A stretch of DNA of 64,000 nt from Paenibacillus albus. GTDB taxonomy: Bacteria; Bacillota; Bacilli; Paenibacillales; Paenibacillaceae. Shown here one piece after another: positions 54,110-62,069 of the stretch. A program made the position numbers and the translations under genes. Numbering within the stretch: position 1 is the stretch's first letter; each line of letters opens with the position of its first letter. The notes under the pieces are model-generated. The model had not been told where the DNA came from. It did no database searches and saw only the letters and a list, made by a program, of their open reading frames with translations. Location: assembly GCF_003952225.1 (NCBI RefSeq), contig NZ_CP034437.1:5098501-5162500 (forward strand), read 5' to 3'.

Positions 54110-54478
54110 CATGAGAGCATGAGCATCCCCTAGGGTTCTACTTTGGTCGGGATGAAGCAAATTCGGAGCATGAGCATCCCCTAGGGATCTACTTTGGTGG
54201 AATTGAGTCGAATTCGGTGCATTAGCTGATCTGCTGGACCTCTTTGCCCTCTCAAACCAATTTTCCGCTAATGTAGCTGGTTTACTGGACTTCTTTTCCC
54301 CTATCCAACCAACTTTCCACCAATGTAGCTGGTTTGCTGGACTTCTTTCCTCTTTCAAACCAACTTTCCACCCATGTAGCTGGTTTGCTGGACTTCTTTC
54401 TCCCTTTCCAACCAACTCTCCACCAATGTAGCTGGTTTGCTGGACCTCTTCTACATTTCCAGCCTCTTTTGCTCTCAT
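54110..54478. repeat. Tandem array of about 51-bp units in two families
   Basis: The 625-bp gap between the MFS gene and the methyltransferase gene carries two adjoining arrays. The first has CATCCCCTAGGG at 54124 and 54175 (51 bp apart), each in ACTTTGG/ATTCGG context. The second has units containing TAGCTGGTTTGCTGGACTTC starting at about 54222, 54273, 54325, 54376 and 54428 (spacings 51, 52, 51, 52). Units alternate between TCAAACCAA and TCCAACCAA variants, giving a 103-bp dimer. AACCA and TGGTT within each unit can pair. No gene is credible here; reading frames that cross the array do so by chance. Confidence 0.85.
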
Positions 54479-54590
54479 GTGAGGTCCCCACTACCTCACA
54501 TCAGAAACTCCCCTCAATTACCTCCTCCTCCGAAGAAGAATCCCCCGCTCACTCACTCACTCCTCCAAGCCATATTACCTCCCCAAAAAC

Positions 54591-54622
54591 AAAAAGAGGC
54601 GCACCTAAGTGCACCTCTCGCC
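54591..54622 (-). terminator. Terminator after the O-methyltransferase gene
   Basis: Minus-strand arms GAGGCG and CGCCTC with an inner GGTGCACTTAGGTG loop, followed by TTTTTGTTTTTG. Confidence 0.7.
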
Positions 54623-54648
54623 TCTCCCCAGCCTTATCCCATCACCGA

Positions 54649-55275
54649 CTACTTCACCACAGCAACTGCCAAGCCGTCATACGCCGGCAGCAGTGTACCG
54701 ATGAGACGCTCGTCGCTGACCATTGACTCATTAAACTGGCGCATCGCGAGCACCGATGGTCCGTTCTTTTCGGGATCGATCGTTCTGCCGTGAAGCAGCG
54801 CGTTATCGCCCGTAATAACGGCACCTGGATTCGCGAGCTTGATCGCCCACTCCAGATAAAGCGGATAATTCTCCTTATCTGCATCGATGAAGAAGAAATC
54901 AAACTTGCGCCCTTCTTCAGCCAGCACCGCGAGGCTGTCCTTCGCATCACCGACACGATACTCCGCGCGATCGCCAAGGCCCGCTGCTTCCAAGCTGCCC
55001 CGCGCGACATCCGCATAGTCCTGCAGCAGCTCTAATGAAGTAAGACGACCTCCATCCGACAATCCTCGTGCCAGACAGATTCCGCTGTATCCGCCAAGAG
55101 CGCCGATTTCCAGCACGTTGCGTGCTCCCGACATGCGGACAAGCATCGTTAGCAGACGACCGTACCCTGCAGCGATGGAAATCTCCGGCATTCCCTTCTC
55201 GCGGATCGTCTGATGAACCCGCTCCAAATCCGCATCTTCCCCTAGCAGCCGATCTACATACAGTTCCGTAGACAT
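54649..55275 (-). CDS. SAM-dependent O-methyltransferase (caffeoyl-CoA OMT-like)
   Basis: Class I methyltransferase of 208 residues. Motif I is NVLEIGALGGYSGICLARGL near residue 54, then SLELLQDYADVARGSLEAAGL, motif FDFFFIDADKENYPLYLEWAIKLANPGAVITGDNAL with the metal-binding Asp and Asn expected in the CCoAOMT/COG4122 group, and GLAVAVVK at the end. The physiological substrate (a catechol-like or RNA-linked hydroxyl) is unknown. The ATG follows AGGAG. It is the only gene on its strand here; divergent from the rRNA methyltransferase gene. Confidence 0.9.
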   Translation of the reverse strand: MSTELYVDRLLGEDADLERVHQTIREKGMPEISIAAGYGRLLTMLVRMSGARNVLEIGALGGYSGICLARGLSDGGRLTSLELLQDYADVARGSLEAAGLGDRAEYRVGDAKDSLAVLAEEGRKFDFFFIDADKENYPLYLEWAIKLANPGAVITGDNALLHGRTIDPEKNGPSVLAMRQFNESMVSDERLIGTLLPAYDGLAVAVVK

Positions 55276-55468
55276 GATATCCTGCTCCTTTCGACTATGT
55301 ACTCATGTAATGTTTGTAATTATTCCCGTAGATGTCCTATACTTGTACAGAAACGAATCTTCATTAATCGGTACAAGCTCGATCTGTACAAGATTTGATT
55401 CCATAATGATTGTATGATTTTTATAGACCGGATACAACCGGAAGAACGTGAAAGCGGAGTGAGACATA

Positions 55469-56617
55469 ATGGACAAACTGCAGCTGATCGCAACGGCTCC
55501 CATGGGGCTTGAAGCGGTCGTCGCACGTGAATTGAAGGATCTTGGCTACACCGATCAGAAAGTGGAGAACGGCCGCGTTATTTTTACAGGCGGTCCTGAA
55601 GATATTGCAAGGGCTAACCTGTGGCTGCGCACATCGGATCGCGTCCTTATTAAGATGGCGGAGTTTCCTGCCACCACTTTTGAAGAATTGTTCGAAGGAA
55701 CGAAGGCTGTCAACTGGCCGGACTGGATTCCCGAGGATGCGGAATTCCCCGTAGAAGGTCGCTCTCATAAATCGCAGCTGTCGAGCGTGCCTGCATGCCA
55801 GAGCATCGTTAAAAAAGCCGTCGTTGAGAAAATGAAGTCCGTCTACGGAACAGAATGGTTCCACGAGGACAACGGCATGCGCTTCGTCATCGAAGTGTGG
55901 CTGCTGAACGACGTTGCCATGCTGACGCTCGATACGACTGGACCAGGGCTTCATAAACGCGGCTACCGCAAGCTCGTAACGGAAGCTCCGCTCAAGGAAA
56001 CAATGGCGGCAGCTATGGTGCTGCTCAGCAGATGGCGTCCAGAGCGTCCGCTCTACGACCCATTCTGCGGATCTGGCACCATTCCGATTGAAGCGGCGAT
56101 GATCGGCTGGAACATCGCGCCTGGACTGCGCCGCACGTTTAACAGCGAGGGCTGGCCGATGGTGCCAGAGGAACTGTGGGAACGAGCTCGCGAGGAAGCT
56201 TTTGACTCGGTAAAGGATAATATTCCGCTGCAAATCACAGGCTCCGACATCGATCCGCAGGCGCTTGAAATCGCAGCAGCCGCCGTGAAGAAGGCCGGAT
56301 TCGCCAAAGATATTAAACTTCAGCAAATGGCCGTTTCCCGTATTAAACCGGAAGGCGACTACGGCTGTATCATTACAAACCCGCCGTACGGCGCGCGGCT
56401 CGGAGATGAAGACGATGCGGAGAAGGCGATCCGCCAGCTCGGATTGAGCGCACTCTACTTACCGACATGGTCGATGTTCGCGCTCACGCAATCCCGGACG
56501 TTCGAGGACACGATTGGACGTAAAGCAGACAAGAAACGGAAGCTTTTCAATGGACGTATCGAATGTGCTTTCTATCAATTTTTTGGCCCGCTGCCTCCAC
56601 TTAATAAATCCGAATAG
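55469..56617 (+). CDS. rlmL: THUMP-domain 23S rRNA guanine-N2 methyltransferase (RlmL-like, YpsC)
   Basis: The 382-residue protein has an N-terminal ferredoxin-like part (LQLIATAPMGLEAVVARELKDLGY), a THUMP domain (VNWPDWIPEDAEFPVEGRSHKSQLSSVPACQSIVKKA), and a Rossmann methyltransferase domain with DTTGPGLHKRGYR, PLYDPFCGSGTIPIEAAMIG, and the catalytic TNPPYGARLGD. It corresponds to the N-terminal half of Escherichia coli RlmL (m2G2445), without the RlmK half, like B. subtilis YpsC. A GGAG lies 9 nt before the ATG. The LTA-synthase-like gene follows at 21 nt, so the two may be co-transcribed. Confidence 0.92.
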   Translation: MDKLQLIATAPMGLEAVVARELKDLGYTDQKVENGRVIFTGGPEDIARANLWLRTSDRVLIKMAEFPATTFEELFEGTKAVNWPDWIPEDAEFPVEGRSHKSQLSSVPACQSIVKKAVVEKMKSVYGTEWFHEDNGMRFVIEVWLLNDVAMLTLDTTGPGLHKRGYRKLVTEAPLKETMAAAMVLLSRWRPERPLYDPFCGSGTIPIEAAMIGWNIAPGLRRTFNSEGWPMVPEELWERAREEAFDSVKDNIPLQITGSDIDPQALEIAAAAVKKAGFAKDIKLQQMAVSRIKPEGDYGCIITNPPYGARLGDEDDAEKAIRQLGLSALYLPTWSMFALTQSRTFEDTIGRKADKKRKLFNGRIECAFYQFFGPLPPLNKSE

Positions 56618-56638
56618 ACAGAAAGGATTTCATAGAAC

Positions 56639-58648
56639 ATGGCTGTACCATTTCACTATTCACGGCGCCAGCAGGCGCCGTTTTTTCTCATTGCGCTGCT
56701 TCAACGGCTTGACATTATTCTGTTCATCACCGTCATGCTATTAAAGCTGAACTTATTCGACCGCATCATTCATGTGCCGAATATGGCGATGGTTCGCGAT
56801 GACTGGATGACGGCTGCCGGAACGCTGATCGTCATCTCCTTCTGGACGTTATGGCTGCCAGCACGCGGACGGCTCATCGCTCTAATCGTACTTGATCTAA
56901 TTCTGACCGCGATTGTGTACGCAGATCTCATCTATTTCCGATACTTCCAAGACTTGATAACGATCCCTGTACTCATGCAAGCCGGCCAAGTCAGCGCACT
57001 TGGTGACAGCATCGGTTCACTGCTAAGCGGAAGAGATCTATGGTTCTTCGCGGATTGGCTGCTGCTTCTGCCACTCTTCATCTACACGGAGATACGTGCA
57101 CGCAGAAATCGCAACCACCGCACAGCTGAGCTATCTTTTCACAAACCGCGGCGCCTATCAGCTGCACTTCGAAAGCTCGTCGCTTCCATAATCGTATTCG
57201 CGATCGGCTTCACCCTCATCTACGTCCCTGTTCATAAAGCGAAAACAACGTGGGCGGCCGAGCTATTCACAGGAAACTGGTGGAACCTGTCGCTCTATAA
57301 CGTGACCGGCGTCCTTGGTTTTCACGGTTACGATCTGTACCGCTATGCGAATGAACATTGGCTGCATGACAGCAAGGTCACTGCTGAACAAGAAACCGAA
57401 GCCAAGCAGTGGTTCCAAGCTCGCGGCGAGTTACGCAAGCAGCTCGAATCGTCCGACGCCTTGTTCGGCAAATACAAAGGCAAGAACGTCATCATGATTC
57501 AGCTCGAAGCGTTCCAGAATTTTGTCATCAATCGCTCGATCGGCGGTGTGCCTGTAACGCCAAACATGAACAAGCTGCTGGAATCGTCGCTGTATTATCC
57601 CAACTTCTATCATCAAACCGCGCAAGGACGCACGTCTGATGCGGATTTGGCGGCAAACGTATCGCTGCAGCCGCTGCCAACCGGCTCGGTGTTTATAAGA
57701 TACGCCCAGCATCAGTTCGACAGCATGCCGCAAACACTTAAGGACAACGGGTATACAGCAGCTGCCTTTCATGCCTATGACGGCGGCTTCTGGAACCGAA
57801 ACATGATGTATGATCAGCTCGGCTACGACAAGTTCTACAGTAAGAACGATTTCACCATGGACGAGCCTGTCGGCTGGTCGCTCGGAGACAAGTCCTTCTT
57901 CCAGCAGTCCGTCGTGAAGATGACAAAGGAGAAGCAGCCCTTCTACTCGTTCCTGATCTCGCTGTCGAGCCATCATCCTTACAAGCTTCCGCCAAGCGCG
58001 CAGCAGCTTGATACCAAGCAGTTCAAAGGGACGATGTTCGGCGATTATCTCGAAGCCGTTCATTATGTAGATGCTGCACTTGGAGCGATGATTGAATCGT
58101 TGAAACAAGCGGGGCTGTGGGATAAGTCCATCTTCCTCTTCTACGGAGATCACGATAATTCCATTGCGGATTGGCAGCCTTTCGAATCCTTCCTCGGCCA
58201 ATCACTTGATGAAACCGAGCGTTTCCGTATCCTCAAAGGCGTGCCGTTCATCGTGCATCTGCCGGGCGATGCACATGCCGGAACGTATGAACAGCCAGCC
58301 GGGCAGCTTGATGTTACACCGACTGTTCTGCACCTGCTCGGAATCGGAAGCAGCGACAAAGTGATGATCGGTACGCCTCTCATTACAGCCTCTCCGCCGC
58401 AAGCCGGCAAAAGAATCGTGTTCCGAAACGGCGCGTACACGGACGGCAGCGTACTCTACCTGCCAGCCGAAGACGGCCTGCCAGAGCACAGCAAATGCTA
58501 CTCGATTACAGGTACCGGCGCCACAGGATCGAAGCAAGCACAGCTAACCGACCAGAGCGTATGCCACACCGGCGCTGTGGAAGCACGCAAGGAGCTAGAC
58601 GCTTCCGATCTGGTCGTCGAATATAACCTTGTGCCTCACCTGCACTAG
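56639..58648 (+). CDS. LTA synthase/sulfatase-family membrane enzyme
   Basis: Transfers glycerol-phosphate units from phosphatidylglycerol in the making or priming of lipoteichoic acid (family knowledge). Of 669 residues, about five transmembrane helices occupy the first 220 (from FFLIALLQRLDIILFITVMLL to LVASIIVFAIGFTLIYVP). The extracellular sulfatase-type domain follows: NVIMIQLEAFQNFVI (metal Glu), the catalytic Thr in QTAQGRTSDADLAANVSL, and YGDHDNSIADW (metal Asp-His). A signal-peptidase-like site between them was not assigned. It could also be a paralogue of LtaS such as YqgS or YfnI. It follows rlmL in the same direction and ends at a strong terminator. Confidence 0.92.
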   Translation: MAVPFHYSRRQQAPFFLIALLQRLDIILFITVMLLKLNLFDRIIHVPNMAMVRDDWMTAAGTLIVISFWTLWLPARGRLIALIVLDLILTAIVYADLIYFRYFQDLITIPVLMQAGQVSALGDSIGSLLSGRDLWFFADWLLLLPLFIYTEIRARRNRNHRTAELSFHKPRRLSAALRKLVASIIVFAIGFTLIYVPVHKAKTTWAAELFTGNWWNLSLYNVTGVLGFHGYDLYRYANEHWLHDSKVTAEQETEAKQWFQARGELRKQLESSDALFGKYKGKNVIMIQLEAFQNFVINRSIGGVPVTPNMNKLLESSLYYPNFYHQTAQGRTSDADLAANVSLQPLPTGSVFIRYAQHQFDSMPQTLKDNGYTAAAFHAYDGGFWNRNMMYDQLGYDKFYSKNDFTMDEPVGWSLGDKSFFQQSVVKMTKEKQPFYSFLISLSSHHPYKLPPSAQQLDTKQFKGTMFGDYLEAVHYVDAALGAMIESLKQAGLWDKSIFLFYGDHDNSIADWQPFESFLGQSLDETERFRILKGVPFIVHLPGDAHAGTYEQPAGQLDVTPTVLHLLGIGSSDKVMIGTPLITASPPQAGKRIVFRNGAYTDGSVLYLPAEDGLPEHSKCYSITGTGATGSKQAQLTDQSVCHTGAVEARKELDASDLVVEYNLVPHLH

Positions 58649-58662
58649 CACTACCGCCTCTT

Positions 58663-58687
58663 GGGAGTCTGAACGGACTCCTTTTTT
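58663..58687 (+). terminator. Terminator after the LTA synthase-like gene
   Basis: Stem GGAGTC-tgaac-GGACTCC followed by TTTTTTG. Confidence 0.85.
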
Positions 58688-58693
58688 GTGCAT

Positions 58694-58745
58694 AAAAAAA
58701 GAGACCAACACCGCCGTCATCCATTCGGATGATCCGGCAGGTTAG
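58694..58745 (-). terminator. Terminator after the YuzB-like gene
   Basis: Minus-strand stem around GGATCATCC-gaat-GGATGACGG, followed after a few nt by a run of seven T (GTCTCTTTTTTT). Confidence 0.65.
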
Positions 58746-58755
58746 CCCCTTCCGC

Positions 58756-58980
58756 TTATTTCTTCACATATTTACTTGCTTTCTCAATCGCTTCGTCCTC
58801 AGTCGGCGCTGTAATGTAACGGCCGTTGATGAAGACGAATGCAAACCGCGAGCACGGGCCGCAGTAAGACTTGCACGCAACTTTAATCTCCGTGTCCGGC
58901 GCCATCTGCTCGAGCTTCGGCACCATCTTCTTCACGTTGATATGTTTGCATTTGTCGCAAATGCGAATATCGTTTGCCAT
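58756..58980 (-). CDS. yuzB: DUF1450 / YuzB-family small Cys protein
   Basis: A 74-residue protein with four Cys in two pairs: IRICDKCKH (Cys8, Cys11) and CKSYCGPCSRFAFVFINGRYI. The layout is that of YuzB (DUF1450), thioredoxin/ferredoxin-like small proteins of unknown function in Bacillales that may bind a metal or Fe-S cluster. ATG after GGGAGAG. It lies just downstream of the HesB-like gene on the same strand, so a shared role in Fe-S handling is a reasonable guess from B. subtilis, where yuzB, yutM and neighbours are also close. Confidence 0.88.
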   Translation of the reverse strand: MANDIRICDKCKHINVKKMVPKLEQMAPDTEIKVACKSYCGPCSRFAFVFINGRYITAPTEDEAIEKASKYVKK

Positions 58981-59005
58981 GATTCTCTCCCTAACCGTTT
59001 ACAAA

Positions 59006-59308
59006 TTAATGATCGCCGTGGTTGCCTTTGGTCGGGTTAGAGATCGCAAAGCCTTCTTCTGGCACATAGAAGTAGTCAATTCTGACGCCGTCCAGCAATT
59101 CTACACCCTTTTCCAAAAGGACCTTAATGTCTTTGTCCGTCTCGACGATTTCGTCTTTCTCAGTAGGCTCGTCCATTTGCATGCCGTAGTGGGCATGGTC
59201 GCCGTGCGAATGTGTAATAAAGACGCGCAGCAATTTGCCTTCGTTCTCTGGCTTATCGATTTCCTCGCGAAGCACCTTCGCGGCGTTACGTGTAATTTTG
59301 CAATTCAT
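59006..59308 (-). CDS. HesB/IscA-like protein with His in place of the Fe-S Cys residues
   Basis: A 100-residue protein from the ATG at 59308 (MNCKITRNAAKVLREEIDKPENEG). The HesB/IscA fold is indicated by the N-terminal helix, LLRVFITHSHGDHAHYGMQMDE, the segment EKGVELLDGVRIDYFYVPEEGFAISNP and the short C-terminal tail. In typical A-type carriers the segment around residue 40 is C-x-G-x-x-Y and the tail is CGCGxSF. Here they are THSHGDHAHYG and GNHGDH: the Cys ligands are missing and His are enriched. Cys3 is the only Cys. Its role as Fe-S scaffold is therefore doubtful; a metal-binding variant is possible. Confidence 0.8.
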   Translation of the reverse strand: MNCKITRNAAKVLREEIDKPENEGKLLRVFITHSHGDHAHYGMQMDEPTEKDEIVETDKDIKVLLEKGVELLDGVRIDYFYVPEEGFAISNPTKGNHGDH

Positions 59309-59427
59309 TGTCTCGTTCATCTCCTTATAGATGCTGCCTCAGGATACCTGCCCCTAAGCACGATTCGTTAACCATGATCTCTCTATTGTAAAGAAACGCG
59401 GCGCATTGTTCAACCGCAATCAGTTTG

Positions 59428-59667
59428 TTATTTCAAATGCTCGCTATATTTGCGCTCCATATAACGGGTATACCACTCCGCCGCAATCATCGTCACCGCG
59501 ATATCGTCAATCGGCATGAACGGCATGACGTCAGGCAGGACCCAGTACAGAAGCACAGGAACGACATAGAGAAGCTTGTCTACCAGCCGAACTTCCTTTG
59601 CACCGAGCAAACGGAAAATTCGGACAAACACCGCCCGCCAGTGGCGAAGCGACAGCAGCTTGCGCAT
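59428..59667 (-). CDS. DUF1232 (YkvA-like) small membrane protein
   Basis: A 79-residue protein MRKLLSLRHWRAVFVRIFRLLG with one or two hydrophobic segments (VDKLLYVVPVLLYWVLPDVMPFMPIDDIAV). The D-x-x-P-x-x-P-I-D-D motif (DVMPFMPIDDIAV) is the DUF1232 signature. Function is unknown. It stands between the HesB-like gene and the M14 endopeptidase on the same strand. Confidence 0.85.
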   Translation of the reverse strand: MRKLLSLRHWRAVFVRIFRLLGAKEVRLVDKLLYVVPVLLYWVLPDVMPFMPIDDIAVTMIAAEWYTRYMERKYSEHLK

Positions 59668-59706
59668 AATGCAGCCCTCCTTCTACAAGGCTCATTATAG
59701 CACAAG

Positions 59707-60912
59707 CTAGAGGGTCGCCTCCAACGCAGCGATAAGAAGCGGCCGCACCTCGTCATAGAGCCCTGGGAATGAACCGACAGGAAGCGGATTCACGCCATAC
59801 CCGACTTCAACCGTAAAGCCGGGCTTGCGGTATTGCAGAATAAACCAATCCTTATATCCGGCGTCGCTGCCGGCCAGTTTAATTGGCTTATAGCCGCTCG
59901 CCTTGCCGAGCTTATTCGCAATCGCTTCCGCCCCCGAAGGCTCGTAGCCGCGATAGTTCCAATAGATCTCCTGCCCCTGCGTATGCAGCGCCACAACAAG
60001 GTCGAATTGCTGCTCTTGCGTCAGCGCATAGATCGCCTGCGCCTCTGGCTCTGACAAAGGCTTCCCGCCCGTATAATCCCGCGGCCCCGGCCCCGGCACA
60101 TCACGTCGCTCCGCTTCCTGCTCCCAGAATGCGGGGAACTGGTCGTTCAGGTCAACACCGCGAACATTCGCCTTCCATTTATGAAAACGAGGCGATCCAT
60201 TATTCCACTGGAGCAGCTCGTTATAATAAGGATGCTCTCGCGGCAGCCCCTCTTGAACGAGCTCTGCGCCATCGGGATTAACAAGCGGTACTGCCCACAG
60301 CGATACTCGCCGAAGCAGCGTTCTCATCTCGACACCGCACAGCTTCTCACCCGCAGCCGCCGCTTTGGCTACATCCTCGATGAACGTCATAAGCAGCGGC
60401 GCAGTAATCCACTCATTGGCATGCATGCCTGCATTTATATGCACCTTCACCGGCCCGTCCCCGAGACGAAGTGCAGCAATTGGCTTGCCCATCACACTAT
60501 GACCAATTGTATAGCTCTGCAAGAACGGGTATGCCTCAAGGAGTGATTCGATGTTATTCATCAGCTCACGCTGGCCATATTCGGCTCTAGCATCGACAAT
60601 ACGGGAGCTGCCCGTATTCGGTATGGTCAGCAGCTGCCCTTCTTGAAGCTGCTTCAGATCAAGCGGCCGATTCGCCGCCTTCAGCGCATAAGTCGTCACA
60701 GCAAAGCGCGCAGAAATGCGCAGGAGCGTATCACCAGATTGCACCCGGTACGTAAAATAATGCTGAGCCGGCACATGCAACAGCAGCCCTGGCACTAACG
60801 GTTCATCCGCAGCAATGCCTGGATTTGCCGAGAGCAGCGAAGCGGCATTCACATTATAGGTGCGGGCAATGCGCAGCACAGTGTCACCCTTCTGAACGAT
60901 ATAAGGAAGCAT
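59707..60912 (-). CDS. Gamma-D-glutamyl-L-diamino acid endopeptidase (LysM + M14)
   Basis: Cuts the D-gamma-Glu-diaminopimelate bond of peptidoglycan stem peptides. The 401-residue protein has two N-terminal LysM domains (residues 2-48, PYIVQKGDTVLRIARTYNVNAASLLSANP; and 53-98, TYRVQSGDTLLRISARFAV) and an M14 carboxypeptidase-like domain with the zinc ligands GMHANEW (His-x2-Glu) and VALHTQG (His) and the catalytic Glu in FTVEVGYG. This is the layout of endopeptidase I of Lysinibacillus sphaericus and of B. subtilis YqgT. No signal peptide is present, as for those cytosolic sporulation enzymes. The start at 60912 has AAAGGGTGA before it. Confidence 0.92.
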   Translation of the reverse strand: MLPYIVQKGDTVLRIARTYNVNAASLLSANPGIAADEPLVPGLLLHVPAQHYFTYRVQSGDTLLRISARFAVTTYALKAANRPLDLKQLQEGQLLTIPNTGSSRIVDARAEYGQRELMNNIESLLEAYPFLQSYTIGHSVMGKPIAALRLGDGPVKVHINAGMHANEWITAPLLMTFIEDVAKAAAAGEKLCGVEMRTLLRRVSLWAVPLVNPDGAELVQEGLPREHPYYNELLQWNNGSPRFHKWKANVRGVDLNDQFPAFWEQEAERRDVPGPGPRDYTGGKPLSEPEAQAIYALTQEQQFDLVVALHTQGQEIYWNYRGYEPSGAEAIANKLGKASGYKPIKLAGSDAGYKDWFILQYRKPGFTVEVGYGVNPLPVGSFPGLYDEVRPLLIAALEATL

Positions 60913-60975
60913 GTGATCACCCTTTCTAGTCACATGCTATGCCGCGCGAGCCCGCAGCATGACTCTCTTTCGTCA

Positions 60976-61027
60976 CTCAAAAGAGCCGCCGCTCTTATCC
61001 GGGGGGATAAGAACGACGGCTCACTTT
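60976..61027 (-). terminator. Terminator after racE
   Basis: Minus-strand arms GAGCCGTCGTTCTTATCC and GGATAAGAGCGGCGGCTC around CCCC, followed by TTTTGAG. Strong stem, weak T-run. Confidence 0.75.
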
Positions 61028-61051
61028 TCGACATAGGATCAGGTCAAACGT

Positions 61052-61861
61052 TTATACGATCTTCGGCACCTGCCAGACGACAGGCGTTAGCTCGATCTGT
61101 TCTCCCAGCCAATCCTGGGCAATCATGCGAAACATCCGGTGATCTCCGCTGCAGAAAAATTGATGCACAGGCAGCTCGCCGTCCCGCGTCAATCGGTTGC
61201 GATCATGCAAAATCGTACTGATCTCTCTGGCTGTTTCATCCGCCGAGCTGATGAGGGCAACATCTTTGCCCATCACGCTTGCGATTGTCTCCGAGAGAAA
61301 CGGATAATGCGTACAACCGAGGATAAGCGTGTCAATGGCGCGTTCCTTCAGCGGCTGCAGGGAGGATTCCACGACATCGTACGTCTCCTTGGAACGGAAA
61401 TTGCCTTGCTCAACGAGCGGAACGAACCGTGGACATGCGAGGCTGTACACTTGTGTGGAAGGAGATAAATGCTTCAGCACTTGTTCATAAGCACCGCTTC
61501 GAACCGTTCCTTCCGTGCCGATAACGCCGACGAACCCCGTCTGTGTCCGGCTGTTCGCCGCGCGGGCGCCTGGATGGATGACGCCGACGACCGGAATGGC
61601 AACGCGGGAGCGAATATCCTCTAGCGCGACGGCTGTAGCTGTATTGCAGGCTATGACAATCATTTTGGGACGGTATTGGATCAAATACTCAACGATTTGC
61701 CTAGTAAACCGAGTCACTTCTTCAGCGGGCCGCGGACCGTAAGGAGTACGTGCCGTATCGCCGAAATAGATGATTTTTTCCCGGGGAAGCTGGCGCATGA
61801 CTTCCTTGACGACCGTTAAACCGCCTACGCCGGAATCCAATATTGCGATCGGTTGTTGCAC
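61052..61861 (-). CDS. racE: Glutamate racemase
   Basis: Makes D-glutamate for peptidoglycan. The two catalytic Cys are in VIACNTATAVA (about residue 80) and LILGCTHYPFL (about 190), and the N-terminal IAILDSGVGGLTVVKEVMRQLP and FGDTARTPYGPR are typical. The start is uncertain: the frame is open to 61921. The chosen GTG at 61861 (VQQPIAILDSG) fits the family start with a weak AAGCGG site; a TTG or GTG slightly upstream is possible. In B. subtilis racE is next to gerM; here it is 13 kb away. Confidence 0.94.
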   Translation of the reverse strand: MQQPIAILDSGVGGLTVVKEVMRQLPREKIIYFGDTARTPYGPRPAEEVTRFTRQIVEYLIQYRPKMIVIACNTATAVALEDIRSRVAIPVVGVIHPGARAANSRTQTGFVGVIGTEGTVRSGAYEQVLKHLSPSTQVYSLACPRFVPLVEQGNFRSKETYDVVESSLQPLKERAIDTLILGCTHYPFLSETIASVMGKDVALISSADETAREISTILHDRNRLTRDGELPVHQFFCSGDHRMFRMIAQDWLGEQIELTPVVWQVPKIV

Positions 61862-61984
61862 AGACACACCGCTTTCTTGAACGTTTTGGCAGGACTTCAA
61901 TAGAATATGAATACTCCTCAAAAAAGGTACCTACATCTTAGCTCAAAATAGGACAAGGTTCAACAAAACCGCCTACTCAGCAGG

Positions 61985-62056
61985 AGCGGATTCCATACAA
62001 AAAACCGCCCGGGCCAGCGGCGCTGCAATGAAGCAGCACGGCAAGCTCGGACGGTA
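61985..62056 (-). terminator. Terminator after melA
   Basis: Minus-strand hairpin with outer arms ACCGTCCGAGC / GCCCGGGCGGT and an inner GTGCTGC/GCAGCGC stem, followed by TTTTTTG. Confidence 0.75.
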
Positions 62057-62069
62057 TTAAGTGCATTGT

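Noticed and set aside
54020-54491. Minus-strand frames with repeated SPANQLHWWKVGW-like peptides
   Set aside because: The peptides are products of the 51/52-bp tandem units. The unit length is not a multiple of three throughout, so the repeats change frame, which argues against selection on a protein.
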